Below are positions 25,958-35,224 of a stretch of DNA of 64,000 bases, in pieces. The number at the start of each line of letters is the position of its first letter. The stretch's first letter is position 1. Under the pieces are notes generated by a model that was given only the letters and a program-made list of their open reading frames with translations, was not told the origin of the DNA and made no database searches. The DNA is from Pleomorphochaeta sp. GTDB lineage: Bacteria; Spirochaetota; Spirochaetia; Sphaerochaetales; Sphaerochaetaceae. The stretch is from positions 1 to 64,000 of the forward strand of contig JAQQAS010000059.1 in NCBI GenBank assembly GCA_028532815.1, read 5' to 3'. Both the position numbers and the translations under genes were made by a program.

Positions 25958-26464
25958 TTAATCATCCCAATTTAATCTGTGAAGATTACCTTTTTCTTCT
26001 AAGCCTTCAAAATCAATTTGTCTTAAATATTCATAAGCTGCAATTGCAACTGAATTAGATAAATTTAAACTTCTAAGTTCTTTTTTCATAGGAATCCTAA
26101 CGCATTCATCTTTATGATTTACTAAAATATCTTCATCAATACCTTTATCTTCACGGCCAAAAATTAAATAAGTATCTCCCTTCACTTCATATTTAGCTTC
26201 ATGGTATGATAATCTAGCTTTTGTTGTAAAAAAATATAGTTTTTCATTTATTTTAGCATCTAAAAATTCTTGGGTATTTTTCCATTCAGTAACATCAACT
26301 TTATCAAAGTAATCTAACCCGGCTCTTTTAACATGCTTTTCATCGATGCTAAAGCCTAAAGGGTGAACTAAATCAAGTTTTGCACCTATAACAGCACAGG
26401 TTCTTATTATATTTCCAGTATTTTGTGGAATTCTTGGTTCAAAAAGAACTAAATGTAATGACAT
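25958..26464 (-). CDS. trmL: tRNA (cytidine/uridine-34-2-prime-O)-methyltransferase
   Basis: This 168-residue SPOUT-fold enzyme methylates the wobble ribose of certain leucine tRNAs in E. coli. It has the expected compact form: LFEPRIPQNTGNIIRTC at the start, LIFGREDKGI in the middle and RIPMKKELRSLNLSNSVAIAAYE forming the trefoil knot. TTAGGAG precedes the ATG. It lies 52 bases upstream of proC on the same strand and may be co-transcribed. Confidence 0.94.
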   Translation of the reverse strand: MSLHLVLFEPRIPQNTGNIIRTCAVIGAKLDLVHPLGFSIDEKHVKRAGLDYFDKVDVTEWKNTQEFLDAKINEKLYFFTTKARLSYHEAKYEVKGDTYLIFGREDKGIDEDILVNHKDECVRIPMKKELRSLNLSNSVAIAAYEYLRQIDFEGLEEKGNLHRLNWDD

Positions 26465-26649
26465 AATAAATTTCTCCTAAAATATATAATGAAAAATATC
26501 ACTAATAGAGGGAGTTATCAAGCAATGTAAAAAAATTATAGGAAAATGGGCTTTAATTTTATAAAGATAGATTTAATTTTATATTAACTTGCTTTCTCTT
26601 ATGAGTTTAATTATCTTTTAATTTAAAAAGATTATAAGGATTAAAATTA

Positions 26650-27186
26650 ATGAAAAAACAAATAAATGTATTTGATTTTGCTAATGAAATAATGAAAAGT
26701 GTTCAAACAGGCGTTTTATTAACAACTAAAGGTAATGATAAAGTAAATTCCATGACAATTTCATGGGGTACTTTAGGAATAGAGTGGGGTAAACCTATTT
26801 TTACTGTATTTGTAAGAGAAAATAGATTTACCAAAAAACAATTAGATGAGAACCCAGAATTTACAGTAAATATTCCTCTTGCATCTTTTGATAAAAAAAT
26901 TCTCGGTTACTGTGGAACAAAATCTGGTAAAGATGTTGATAAGATTAATGATTTAAATTTAACCTTAGTAGAGTGTGAAAAAGTTAATGTTCCTTGTATT
27001 AAAGAATTACCTTTAACCCTAGAGTGTAAAGTTATATATAAGCAACACCAAAACCTCGATGGTATTGATGAAAAAGATAGAGAAAAATTCTATCCTCAAA
27101 ATGTTGATAGTCGTTTCCATGGTGCCAATAAAGATCCGCACACAGCCTACATTGGTGAGATAGTAAATGCTTATATAGTTGAATAG
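26650..27186 (+). CDS. Flavin reductase-like FMN-binding protein
   Basis: This 178-residue split-barrel flavoprotein resembles flavin reductase-like proteins of anaerobes (MTISWGTLGIEWGKPIFTVFVRENRFT; FTVNIPL; KVIYKQ). It probably binds FMN and moves electrons between NAD(P)H and an unknown acceptor. AAGGATT lies about 10 bases before the ATG. It stands alone between two minus-strand genes, and a convergent hairpin follows. Confidence 0.82.
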   Translation: MKKQINVFDFANEIMKSVQTGVLLTTKGNDKVNSMTISWGTLGIEWGKPIFTVFVRENRFTKKQLDENPEFTVNIPLASFDKKILGYCGTKSGKDVDKINDLNLTLVECEKVNVPCIKELPLTLECKVIYKQHQNLDGIDEKDREKFYPQNVDSRFHGANKDPHTAYIGEIVNAYIVE

Positions 27187-27201
27187 AACAAAATTTTTAA
27201 A

Positions 27202-27234
27202 GTCCCAATCTATTTAAAATAAGATTATTGGGAC
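27202..27234. terminator. Convergent hairpin between flavin reductase and EAL gene
   Basis: Stem GTCCCAAT (27202-27209) with ATTGGGAC (27227-27234). The loop is long (17 bases) and the T tracts are weak on both sides, so termination in both directions is only likely. Confidence 0.45.
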
Positions 27235-27238
27235 ATTA

Positions 27239-28870
27239 TTATTCATATTTCTTGATGTCAAAAGAGGAACAATAATCGTAAAAATCTTCTGCAAGAAGTG
27301 GCTTACTAAAATAATAACCTTGAATTTTGTCACATTTTAAATCTCTTAATATTTGATACTGTTCTTTTGTCTCAACACCTTCAGCTATTACTTGTCCGCC
27401 AATTTCATGAATAGCATTAATAATATGTTCTATAATTGTTTTAATACCATTATCAAAAATCCTATCAATAAAATATTTATCAATTTTGATTATATTAAAA
27501 GGAATCTCTCCAATTGTCATTAGAGAATTGTAGCCAGTTCCAAAATCATCAATCTCAATATCAAATCCTTGATTTTTTAAGTATTTTAAAACATTGTTTA
27601 ATTTTGTATTATCTTTTGATAAAACTCTCTCGGTTATTTCAATACCAAAATCATTTAAATTAAGATTTTTAATATTAAAATATTTAAGGGCCCATTGAAT
27701 AAAGTCCTCATCTAACAGTTCATTAGCTGAAACATTAATTGAATAAGTTAAATTCAAACCTTTCTCTTTAAAGATTAAATAGTGTTTAATTGTAGATATA
27801 ATTATCCATTTTGTTAAAACTTTAATAGAACCAGTTTCTTCGGCAATTGGTATGAAAATATTGGGGCCTATAGGCTTTTTATCACTACGATTCCATCTAA
27901 TTAATATTTCAGCATTTGTAATTTTATTTTCGTTAATATCGATAATTGGTTGAAATACAGTATACATTTCTTTATTAGCTATAGCAGAGTTTAATGAGCC
28001 AGAAATATCATTATAAAGTTTTTGTTCTTCTTCAAAATCATTATCATAATTGTAGCTACCTGATTTTGTTGGTTCTCCTTGATCTGCAGCTATTCTAGCT
28101 TTGTTAAATAATTCGATGGCATTAGTTTTCACACCATTGTATTTAACGAATCCTATTTTTATAATTAATTTAAATAGATATTCATCAATCTTAACTGAAT
28201 TATTAAAACTCTGAACGTAGTTAAAAAGTTTAAGGTCTATAAGTTCAGGAGCTTCATTTTTAATAATAAAAATATATTCAGCTGTAGTTATTGAATATTT
28301 TTGTACATTTGAAAAATAACTTTCTAATTTGTTTAGACAATCTTTTGCAATATCAGTTGTAATGCTATATTTCACATATTTGCTAATGTCTTCTAAATTT
28401 GAAATATTTATGAAAATAATATCAAAACTATCATTTTCATCCATTAATTTGTTTAAATCAATTATTAGTTTGTTTGTGTTATAAAATCCATCAAATTGTC
28501 CTTTTGAAAAGTTATCTTTAATAATTTTTTGATATTTGTTATTTTTGCTAAAAATATATCCCACAACCCAAGCAATACCTAAATAGAGTATCATTCTAAT
28601 AAGCCAATTTTCTGGAGTTTGAGAAATATTGTGAAACCTATCTAAAGGCATAAAAGGACCAACCATTAAACCTAGTAAAAAAGAAATTATAAGACTTCCT
28701 TTTTGTCCCCAGAGATAAGCGGCTGCAAATATAGGAATATAGTTTAATTGCGCCCAAGCAGTGGAGGTTCCACCCGTATAGTAAACAAAAAAAGTAATAC
28801 CAATACAAGCTACTACAAAAATTAAACCTAATGCAAAATCAGTAAAAATAGTTTTTTTTAGAGTTTTCAT
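27239..28870 (-). CDS. Membrane protein with degenerate GGDEF and intact EAL domain (c-di-GMP phosphodiesterase)
   Basis: This 543-residue protein has an N-terminal membrane domain of several helices (about 10-105), then a GGDEF-like fold (about 125-270) in which the GGDEF signature is missing, and a C-terminal EAL domain (about 285-540). The EAL domain keeps its catalytic set: AEILIRW (EIL for EAL), SINVSANEL, EITER, DDFGTGYNSL, IKIDKYFI, IAEGVET and QGYYFSKPL. It should therefore hydrolyse c-di-GMP, with the GGDEF remnant as a regulatory module. The ribosome binding site is poorly placed: AAGGGG lies about 17 bases upstream and no other start fits. Confidence 0.9.
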   Translation of the reverse strand: MKTLKKTIFTDFALGLIFVVACIGITFFVYYTGGTSTAWAQLNYIPIFAAAYLWGQKGSLIISFLLGLMVGPFMPLDRFHNISQTPENWLIRMILYLGIAWVVGYIFSKNNKYQKIIKDNFSKGQFDGFYNTNKLIIDLNKLMDENDSFDIIFINISNLEDISKYVKYSITTDIAKDCLNKLESYFSNVQKYSITTAEYIFIIKNEAPELIDLKLFNYVQSFNNSVKIDEYLFKLIIKIGFVKYNGVKTNAIELFNKARIAADQGEPTKSGSYNYDNDFEEEQKLYNDISGSLNSAIANKEMYTVFQPIIDINENKITNAEILIRWNRSDKKPIGPNIFIPIAEETGSIKVLTKWIIISTIKHYLIFKEKGLNLTYSINVSANELLDEDFIQWALKYFNIKNLNLNDFGIEITERVLSKDNTKLNNVLKYLKNQGFDIEIDDFGTGYNSLMTIGEIPFNIIKIDKYFIDRIFDNGIKTIIEHIINAIHEIGGQVIAEGVETKEQYQILRDLKCDKIQGYYFSKPLLAEDFYDYCSSFDIKKYE

Positions 28871-29282
28871 AAGCTATAAGCATTTCACCCCTTAATTAAT
28901 AAAAAGAAATATAAAGGAGAATAAAATTAAATCATCAAAAAAATATATAAGAATCTAAGTAAAACATTATTTAAAAATAATATTTTTACTCAAAAATGTT
29001 TATGCAAGGTAATTCTTTAATATTATTTTAAACTATAACTCCCCTAAATATAACTTTGTTGTTATAATGTTTTCCTATTAAAAAAATATCATAGCTAATA
29101 TTAAAAGTAAACAACAACAATTTTGACATCAAAATTATTGTATTATTTTTTTAGTAAGTTTATAAAATAATTGATGCACATGTTTGTAGATAAATGTGAT
29201 AGGCATATCAATTGGGTATTATATAAAATCAAAATTAATAGAATTGATTAATTTTTTTAGAACTATTATATTAAATTTTATT
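28871..29282. other. Divergent intergenic region between EAL gene and uppP
   Basis: A very AT-rich stretch with no coding capacity that I trust. It contains an 18-base palindrome AATTTTGA-CA-TCAAAATT (29119-29136) that overlaps a TTGACA box. A TGCAAGGTAA word (29003-29012) recurs in the phosphofructokinase leader. A promoter for uppP lies at 29244-29272. Confidence 0.45.
29244..29272 (+). promoter_or_regulatory. Promoter of uppP, placing the start about 4 bases before the ATG
   Basis: TTGATT (29244-29249), 17 bases, TATATT (29267-29272). The ATG at 29283 is 10 bases after the -10 box and no ribosome binding site exists between them. Confidence 0.5.
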
Positions 29283-30095
29283 ATGGTAGAGATAATTAAA
29301 TCAATAGTATTTGGAATTATTCAAGGAATAACCGAATGGCTTCCAATAAGTAGTACAGGGCATTTGTTGCTATTTGACAAGTTTATAACTTTGAATTTAA
29401 GTGATGACTTTAAAGAATTATTTATGGTAGTTATACAACTTGGATCAATTCTAGCTGTATTAGTAATATATTTTAATACGTTAAATCCTTTTTCTTTAAA
29501 AAAAAGTAAAGAAGAGAATAGTAAAAGTTTTACTATATGGCTAAAAGTTATAGTTGCAACCTTACCCGCTGTCGTTTTTGGTTTATTATTTGACGATTTG
29601 ATTGATTCTGTTCTTTCTACCTGGCAAGTTATAGCAGCTATGTTATTTATATATGGTGTTATATATGTAATTTTTGAGAAGAAAAACTCAGTAATGAAAG
29701 TTAGAGTAACTTCTTTAGATGATTTAACTTATTTAGACGCATTTAAGATGGGGTGCTTTCAAACACTTGCCCTAATTCCTGGAACTAGTAGAAGTGGTTC
29801 AACAATTTTAGGTGGATTAGTTATTGGGATTGAAAGAACGATTGCAGCTAAATTTTCTTTCTTTATGGCAATTCCTGTTATGTTTGGTGCATCTCTGTTG
29901 AAATTGGTAAAGCTAGGTTATTCATATACAACTTTAGAATATTGGGTTTTGTTTGTTGGCACAGCTGTTTCTTTTGTTGTTTCTATGCTTGTTATTAAAG
30001 GGTTAATTAATTATGTGAGAAATCATGATTTCTCAATCTTTGGTTGGTATAGAATAGTTATTTCAATTTTAGTCACAATTGTATTTCTTTTCTAA
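29283..30095 (+). CDS. uppP: Undecaprenyl-diphosphatase
   Basis: This 270-residue polytopic membrane protein recycles undecaprenyl pyrophosphate to the monophosphate lipid carrier for peptidoglycan synthesis. The two signature loops are present: GIIQGITEWLPISSTGHLL and LALIPGTSRSGSTI. The ATG at 29283 is chosen because family members begin a few residues before GIIQG; an upstream GTG at 29196 would add 29 residues and lacks a ribosome binding site. It also lacks a leader if the promoter is right. It overlaps dinB tail to tail by 4 bases. Confidence 0.93.
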   Translation: MVEIIKSIVFGIIQGITEWLPISSTGHLLLFDKFITLNLSDDFKELFMVVIQLGSILAVLVIYFNTLNPFSLKKSKEENSKSFTIWLKVIVATLPAVVFGLLFDDLIDSVLSTWQVIAAMLFIYGVIYVIFEKKNSVMKVRVTSLDDLTYLDAFKMGCFQTLALIPGTSRSGSTILGGLVIGIERTIAAKFSFFMAIPVMFGASLLKLVKLGYSYTTLEYWVLFVGTAVSFVVSMLVIKGLINYVRNHDFSIFGWYRIVISILVTIVFLF

Positions 30096-31279
30096 TCTTG
30101 TTTATTAATTGAAGAAGCCTTTTCATTTTTTAATAGTGTAGCCTTAGTTAAATGAGAGCCTTTTTTTTGAAGTTCGAGAGCAACTTTTTCTAAGGTTCTT
30201 CTTTTTTTGTTATCTTCATTAAATAAATCGTCTTGAATTGGAACTTCTCCGCTATATGTTTGATAAAGACCAACTCCGAGCAATCTTATTGGTAATTTCT
30301 TCCATTTTTTATCAAATAAAGTTTTTGCCCATTCAAAGACTTGCTCAGCACAATATATAGCTTCGCTAGGTGTTATTTGTGCACTAACTGTAGTAAAATC
30401 GCTATATCTTATTTTAATACCTATGGTTCTTGCCATTTGTTTTTCTTTAATGGATCTAAATAAGATTTCATGACTCATTTCTAGTAGATAAGTTTCTATT
30501 ATATTCAAATCAGCAATATCTGAAGTAAAAGTTCTCTCTGTAGATATTGAATGTGACTTTGTTTCTCCTGAATAAATTCCAGGATCTTCGCCTCTAGAAA
30601 CCTTATATAAATATTCCCCCATAGATTCAGAGAAGGCTTTCTTTAAATAAGATAGGCTTAGGGACCTTAATTGTTGAGTTGTTTTGATTTGTTTTTTTGC
30701 TAATTGGGTTTGTGTAACTTTTCCAACCCCCCAAAGTTTTTTAAGACCAACAGCATCAATAAATTCAATGACTCTTTCTTTATCAACAATACAAAGACCA
30801 TCGGGTTTATTATAATCACTAGCTAATTTTGCAATTAGTTTAGAGGGTCCAATTCCAACACTTATTGTCAGGCCCGTTGTTTCATTTATTTCTTGTTTTA
30901 GTTTTAATGCAACTTTGTATGGGTGTCCAAATAGTTTTTGTGTTCCACTCATATCCAAAAAGGCCTCATCAATAGAAACTTGTTGAACAATTGGAGAATA
31001 CTTTTTGAAAATTTGCATAACTTCTTTACTCTTTTGAGAGTATCTTGAATGTCTACCATTTATAACTACTGCATTAGGGCAGAGTTGTAAGGCTCTCTGC
31101 ATTGGCATTGCAGAATGAACACCATAGCTTCTAGCTATATAATTACAAGTAGAAGCAACACCTCTTTTGCCTCTTCCTCCAATTATAACAGGTTTATCTT
31201 TAAGAGTTGGATTATCTAAGATTTCAACAGCTGCAAAAAATGCATCTAAATCTACGTGAAAATACACCTTATCTGCCAT
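30092..31279 (-). CDS. dinB: DNA polymerase IV
   Basis: This 395-residue Y-family polymerase performs error-prone synthesis past DNA lesions. Active-site motifs are FHVDLDAFFAAVE (first aspartate), SIDEAFLDMSG (second acidic pair), SVGIGPSKLIAKLAS and the helix-hairpin-helix LWGVGKVT. The C-terminal little finger spans about 240-345. The extension to residue 395 does not end in an obvious clamp-binding peptide, although QDDLF in the tail is a fair candidate. The ATG at 31279 has AGGAG about 7 bases upstream and overlaps the ddl stop by 11 bases, so it is co-transcribed with ddl and murE. Confidence 0.95.
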   Translation of the reverse strand: MADKVYFHVDLDAFFAAVEILDNPTLKDKPVIIGGRGKRGVASTCNYIARSYGVHSAMPMQRALQLCPNAVVINGRHSRYSQKSKEVMQIFKKYSPIVQQVSIDEAFLDMSGTQKLFGHPYKVALKLKQEINETTGLTISVGIGPSKLIAKLASDYNKPDGLCIVDKERVIEFIDAVGLKKLWGVGKVTQTQLAKKQIKTTQQLRSLSLSYLKKAFSESMGEYLYKVSRGEDPGIYSGETKSHSISTERTFTSDIADLNIIETYLLEMSHEILFRSIKEKQMARTIGIKIRYSDFTTVSAQITPSEAIYCAEQVFEWAKTLFDKKWKKLPIRLLGVGLYQTYSGEVPIQDDLFNEDNKKRRTLEKVALELQKKGSHLTKATLLKNEKASSINKQD

Positions 31280-32339
31280 ATGCTCTCCTGCATATTTCAT
31301 AAATAGCTTCTTCAAGGGTTATATCTAAACTATTAATTAATACAGGGTAGTGTGATTTACTTGTTAAGCCTGGTATTGTATTTACTTCATTAAAATATAT
31401 TTGCTTATCCTTATAGAAGAAATCAATTCTACTAAATCCCGAAAGATTTAGTGTTTTAAATATTAGTTTAGCCATTTCTTGTAGTTTTAATTTTAATTTT
31501 TCATCTTTAATAATAAATGGATCTATATATGCACTATCAACTTGTCCATATTTTTTATCATAAGATAATATTTCCATCATATTAGATTTTACTACTAAGC
31601 CAGGGCCACCAGCAATTAATTTGTTATTCTCTAGTTCTAAAATTGCAACTTCCATCTCTTGTATATCTTCCATTAATGGCTGAATTAATACTCTCTCACT
31701 ATATTTAAAAGCTTTCTCTATAGCCTTATCCAATAATTCTTGAGTTGCAAATTTTAGCGAAGTTACACCAATTGAGCTACCAGTTGTTTCACTTTTTATA
31801 AAAAGATGATTTCCAAGTTTTTCTATGTAATAAGATAGGGGATATATAGTATCTCCTTTTCTTAATACAATTGATTTTACTGTTTTTATACCCTTAGACT
31901 CTAAAATACTAGAAGCAAGTTCTTTATACATACACAGTCCACTACTAGTTGCATTTACCCCGCAATATTTAATATTCATGATATCAAGAAGGCCTTGAAG
32001 CTTTCCATCTTCTCCTTCATTTCCATGTATTAGAATAAAGGCTAAATCAATATCAATTTTATCTTCATGTAAAAAAATGCCTTTTGAAGGGTAGAATGAT
32101 ATTTCATCTTTCTCTAAGATAGTATCTTTTATTTGGTAGTTATGACTAATATGAGTTGAGTGTAATAAGTTTTGGATATAAAACACACCATTTTTTGATA
32201 CCCCAATTACATAAACTTTATTAAATAGTTTTTGTAATATAGGATATACAGTTTTTGCACTTTCTATTGAAACTTCATGTTCAGGAGATCTTCCTCCAAT
32301 AAATAAAGCTATTGATTTATTTTTAAAGAATTTATCCAT
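31269..32339 (-). CDS. ddl: D-alanine--D-alanine ligase
   Basis: This 356-residue ATP-grasp enzyme joins two D-alanines for the peptidoglycan stem. Visible motifs are LFIGGRSPEHEVSIESAK at the N-terminus, HGNEGEDGKLQGLLD, KSETTGSSIGVT and RIDFFYKDKQIYFNEVNTIPGLT with the magnesium-binding E and N. It overlaps murE by 8 bases at its start and dinB by 11 at its end. Confidence 0.95.
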   Translation of the reverse strand: MDKFFKNKSIALFIGGRSPEHEVSIESAKTVYPILQKLFNKVYVIGVSKNGVFYIQNLLHSTHISHNYQIKDTILEKDEISFYPSKGIFLHEDKIDIDLAFILIHGNEGEDGKLQGLLDIMNIKYCGVNATSSGLCMYKELASSILESKGIKTVKSIVLRKGDTIYPLSYYIEKLGNHLFIKSETTGSSIGVTSLKFATQELLDKAIEKAFKYSERVLIQPLMEDIQEMEVAILELENNKLIAGGPGLVVKSNMMEILSYDKKYGQVDSAYIDPFIIKDEKLKLKLQEMAKLIFKTLNLSGFSRIDFFYKDKQIYFNEVNTIPGLTSKSHYPVLINSLDITLEEAIYEICRRAYGR

Positions 32340-33804
32340 ATAATGTTTTTATTACCTCTTTAATAGTTTTTTCTTCATCATAAGAAATTTTTATATTTTT
32401 TCTTTCTATAGTTTGTTCATGGCCTTTTCCTAAGAATATTAAGATATCATTAGGATAACTCAATTCAAAGGCTTTTATAATAGCTTCTTTTCTGTTGTTA
32501 ATCTTAACAAGATGAACATTATTATTGGTTGAATTTATACCTTTTTCAATATCTCTCATTATTTTATCATTATCTTCATAGCGAGGATCTTCTTCACATA
32601 GAACAATAGTAGAACAGTATTTAGCTGCAACTAATCCCATTTTAGCTCTTTTTTCAATATCCCTTTCTCCTCCTGATCCAAAAAGGGCAATAATATTTTT
32701 GTTAAAGGAGGTTAAAAAAGAAAAAACTTTATCAAAAGCATCGCTTGTATGAGCGAAATCTATAATTACGGTTCTATTTATGTTGTTTTCAATTATATTA
32801 AATCTTCCTTTTATGCTATCTATATTCTTTAACTTATTAAAGATTTTTTTAAATTTAATATTAGTTAATTTTTTTATTGCTAAACAAGATAGCATAGCGT
32901 TTGAAATTAGTATTGGAAGATAAAAATTTGTTTCATAAGATCTCTTTTTTATATTTACAGAGAGAGGGGATAGTGTATCTAGATTATTAATTTGATAATT
33001 AATGGAATCTTCTACAATAAAATATTGTTTATTTAACTTATTTGCTTTATCTAAACATCTATCTAGATAAGGATTTTTATATGTTGAAATTAAAATACCA
33101 TCATCTTTTAATTTATCAATAATTTTTAATTTTGATTTAATGTAGGAGGCTTTATCTTTGTGAAAATCTAAATGTTCCTCTGTTATTGTAGTTATTATAG
33201 AGCAATCAAATTTTATTTTACTAAGTCTTGAGAAATAGGAAGAGAGGGCATGGGAAGTGGCTTCTAATACTACATATTCGATTTTATTGTTGGCACATTC
33301 TCTCAGTAGTTTAAAAAGTATTGGAGCCTCTGGGGTGCTTTGTCTGTAGGGAGATGGAATAATTGACTCATTAACTGAGATATTGCTCGTGCTAATAAGT
33401 CCAACTTTATAGCCTAAGTCTTTTAGTAGGTGATATGTGATAAAACAAGTAGATGTTTTCCCATCAGTTCCTGTAACACCAATAATTTTTAATTTTTTAT
33501 CTGGATAATCAAATAAAATTCTAGATAAGATAGCAAGAGCTTTTCTTGCATTTTTGACTATTAGAAATCCAACATCTTTATATTCTTTAGTTGGGAGGGT
33601 CTCTGTTACTATAAGAGTTGTCCCTTTTTCGATAGCTTCTTCTATATAATTGTTTCCATCACTTTTAAATCCTTTTATTGCAACGAATATACTATTGGGT
33701 ATAACTTCTTTAGAATTAAAAGTTATCGATGTTACTTCAATATCTATTGGATATTGAAAATAGTAACTTTCATATAAATATTCATCTAGATTTAAACTAT
33801 TCAT
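32332..33804 (-). CDS. murE: UDP-MurNAc-tripeptide synthetase (MurE)
   Basis: This 490-residue Mur ligase adds the third, diamino acid to UDP-MurNAc-Ala-Glu. It has ITGVTGTDGKTSTCF-type ATP loop (IIGVTGTDGKTST), the FDCSIITTITEEHLDFH magnesium site and LFGSGGERDIEKR. Meso-DAP enzymes carry DNPR at the substrate site; here the segment reads CEEDPRYED, so the diamino acid may differ. Spirochaetes typically have L-ornithine, which would fit. No ribosome binding site precedes the ATG, and a promoter at 33811-33840 would start transcription on the ATG itself. It heads the murE-ddl-dinB operon. Confidence 0.93.
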   Translation of the reverse strand: MNSLNLDEYLYESYYFQYPIDIEVTSITFNSKEVIPNSIFVAIKGFKSDGNNYIEEAIEKGTTLIVTETLPTKEYKDVGFLIVKNARKALAILSRILFDYPDKKLKIIGVTGTDGKTSTCFITYHLLKDLGYKVGLISTSNISVNESIIPSPYRQSTPEAPILFKLLRECANNKIEYVVLEATSHALSSYFSRLSKIKFDCSIITTITEEHLDFHKDKASYIKSKLKIIDKLKDDGILISTYKNPYLDRCLDKANKLNKQYFIVEDSINYQINNLDTLSPLSVNIKKRSYETNFYLPILISNAMLSCLAIKKLTNIKFKKIFNKLKNIDSIKGRFNIIENNINRTVIIDFAHTSDAFDKVFSFLTSFNKNIIALFGSGGERDIEKRAKMGLVAAKYCSTIVLCEEDPRYEDNDKIMRDIEKGINSTNNNVHLVKINNRKEAIIKAFELSYPNDILIFLGKGHEQTIERKNIKISYDEEKTIKEVIKTLYG

Positions 33805-33810
33805 AAATGT

Positions 33811-33840
33811 AGAATATCACATGTGAATTGTAATCTGCAA
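33811..33840 (-). promoter_or_regulatory. Promoter of murE, start coincides with the ATG
   Basis: TTGCAG (33840-33835), 18 bases, TATTCT (33816-33811). Six bases then separate the -10 box from the ATG at 33804, the spacing of a leaderless transcript. Confidence 0.5.
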
Positions 33841-33941
33841 TAAATAAAAAAACATTGTTAACTTATATTGTTAGATTTGTTTTATTTTTTTGTCATTAAT
33901 TGATATAATAAAATAACTTTGTACTTACATGGAGCTAATAA

Positions 33942-34190
33942 ATGAAAAATCTTGTATATAAAACTAAAGGTACTTGTTCAAAAGAAATTCATATTGCTGT
34001 TGATAGTGATAATATTATAAGAGAAATGAAGTTTATAAATGGCTGTGATGGTAATTCAAAAGGAGTTGCTTCTCTTTGTATCGGTAGAAAGATTGATGAC
34101 GTTATTAATAGATTAGAGGGGATTACTTGTTTAAATAAAAGTACAAGTTGTCCCGATCAAGTAGCAAAGGCATTAAGGACATTCAAGTGA
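33942..34190 (+). CDS. TSCPD-domain protein (TIGR03905 type)
   Basis: This 82-residue protein opens KTKGTCSKEI and carries the name-giving motif as STSCPDQVAKAL near its end, with conserved cysteines in NGCDGNS and LCIG. Stand-alone TSCPD proteins are common in anaerobes; the same domain occurs at the C-terminus of class II ribonucleotide reductases. Its function is unknown; metal or iron-sulfur binding is plausible. GGAG is well placed. Its stop TGA overlaps the GTG start of the next gene (GTGA), so the two are translationally coupled. Confidence 0.88.
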   Translation: MKNLVYKTKGTCSKEIHIAVDSDNIIREMKFINGCDGNSKGVASLCIGRKIDDVINRLEGITCLNKSTSCPDQVAKALRTFK

Positions 34191-35224
34191 AAAGGGTAAT
34201 TTTAGTATTAATGTTTTTATCATTTATGAGTGGGGCGTTTGCATCAAGTGAGGAGATACTTTCTTTAAGCATTTTAGGAATGGGTAAGGCTGGTCTAGCT
34301 GATGTAAGTAGTAATTCAAATCCTGCTAATATTGCAAGTAGGAGTGAAGACGATCCCTCATTGAGAACTTATTTTTCAATTCAAGAAGATTTAGAGATTG
34401 ATGAATTATCGTCATCTCTGGGTTTTTTCCAATACCCAACTATGAGGTTGGGAGCTCAAGTATATGGTTCTAATTTAAGTTTAACTTTAAATAATGATAG
34501 TTACTTAGAAGATAGGGAATATACTAGTGATGGGCTTGAGTATACAGGATACAATAAATTTATCCTTCAATTGGATTGGGGATATAAAATTAATAATTTT
34601 GATTTTGGTATGAGATTAAAAGGTGGATCGGTTACTAGAAGAAGTAATTTTGAATTAAGGAGTAACTTTTTCTTTTTAACTGACTATATTGTAAATACAT
34701 TTTTCTCAAATTACACGTCTCTATCGAATTCTGACTTTTTTTCTTTAGGGTTTGCACTAAGGTTCAATGCTAATGATAATCTAAGTTTGGCGATCATGAG
34801 CGATTCAGATCTTGATTTATCTTCATCAGATGATACTATATATTCCTATCTACAAGGAATTAGTTTAGGGGCTACTTACACAAGTAATCTATATACTTCT
34901 ACCAATCAGCTAAATCCTTTTGTTTATAAATTTTCAATTGATATATTGGATATAGGGGATGAAGATAACCGAGAGTTAAGATTTGGTAATGAGATTAGAA
35001 TGCAATTAAGTAATAATAATAGTATTGCTTTTAGAGCGGGCTATTATGAAGATAAAGAAACTATAGCAGATTTGTTTACCTTTTCAGATCAAGGAGTAAC
35101 AACTTATGCTATAGCCTATGATAGTAATGATTATGCTGCTTCTTTATTACTTTATGTTCCAATAGACTCTTATTCTGATTTTAATGATTTTACTATTGGT
35201 CTTAGTTTTGAGTTTCGGTTTTAG
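34187..35224 (+). CDS. Predicted outer-membrane beta-barrel protein
   Basis: This 345-residue exported protein starts at a GTG (34187) with AAGGAC about 6 bases upstream. It has a signal peptide (MKRVILVLMFLSFMSGAFA, then SSEE). The mature N-terminus, ILGMGKAGLADVSSNSNPAN, resembles the start of PorV/OmpP1-type proteins. Alternating polar/apolar strands follow, and it ends in FTIGLSFEFRF with the C-terminal phenylalanine usual for outer-membrane barrels. No enzymatic domain is seen. A channel or structural role is inferred. It is coupled to the TSCPD gene and overlaps the converging znuB gene by 23 bases. Confidence 0.7.
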   Translation: MKRVILVLMFLSFMSGAFASSEEILSLSILGMGKAGLADVSSNSNPANIASRSEDDPSLRTYFSIQEDLEIDELSSSLGFFQYPTMRLGAQVYGSNLSLTLNNDSYLEDREYTSDGLEYTGYNKFILQLDWGYKINNFDFGMRLKGGSVTRRSNFELRSNFFFLTDYIVNTFFSNYTSLSNSDFFSLGFALRFNANDNLSLAIMSDSDLDLSSSDDTIYSYLQGISLGATYTSNLYTSTNQLNPFVYKFSIDILDIGDEDNRELRFGNEIRMQLSNNNSIAFRAGYYEDKETIADLFTFSDQGVTTYAIAYDSNDYAASLLLYVPIDSYSDFNDFTIGLSFEFRF

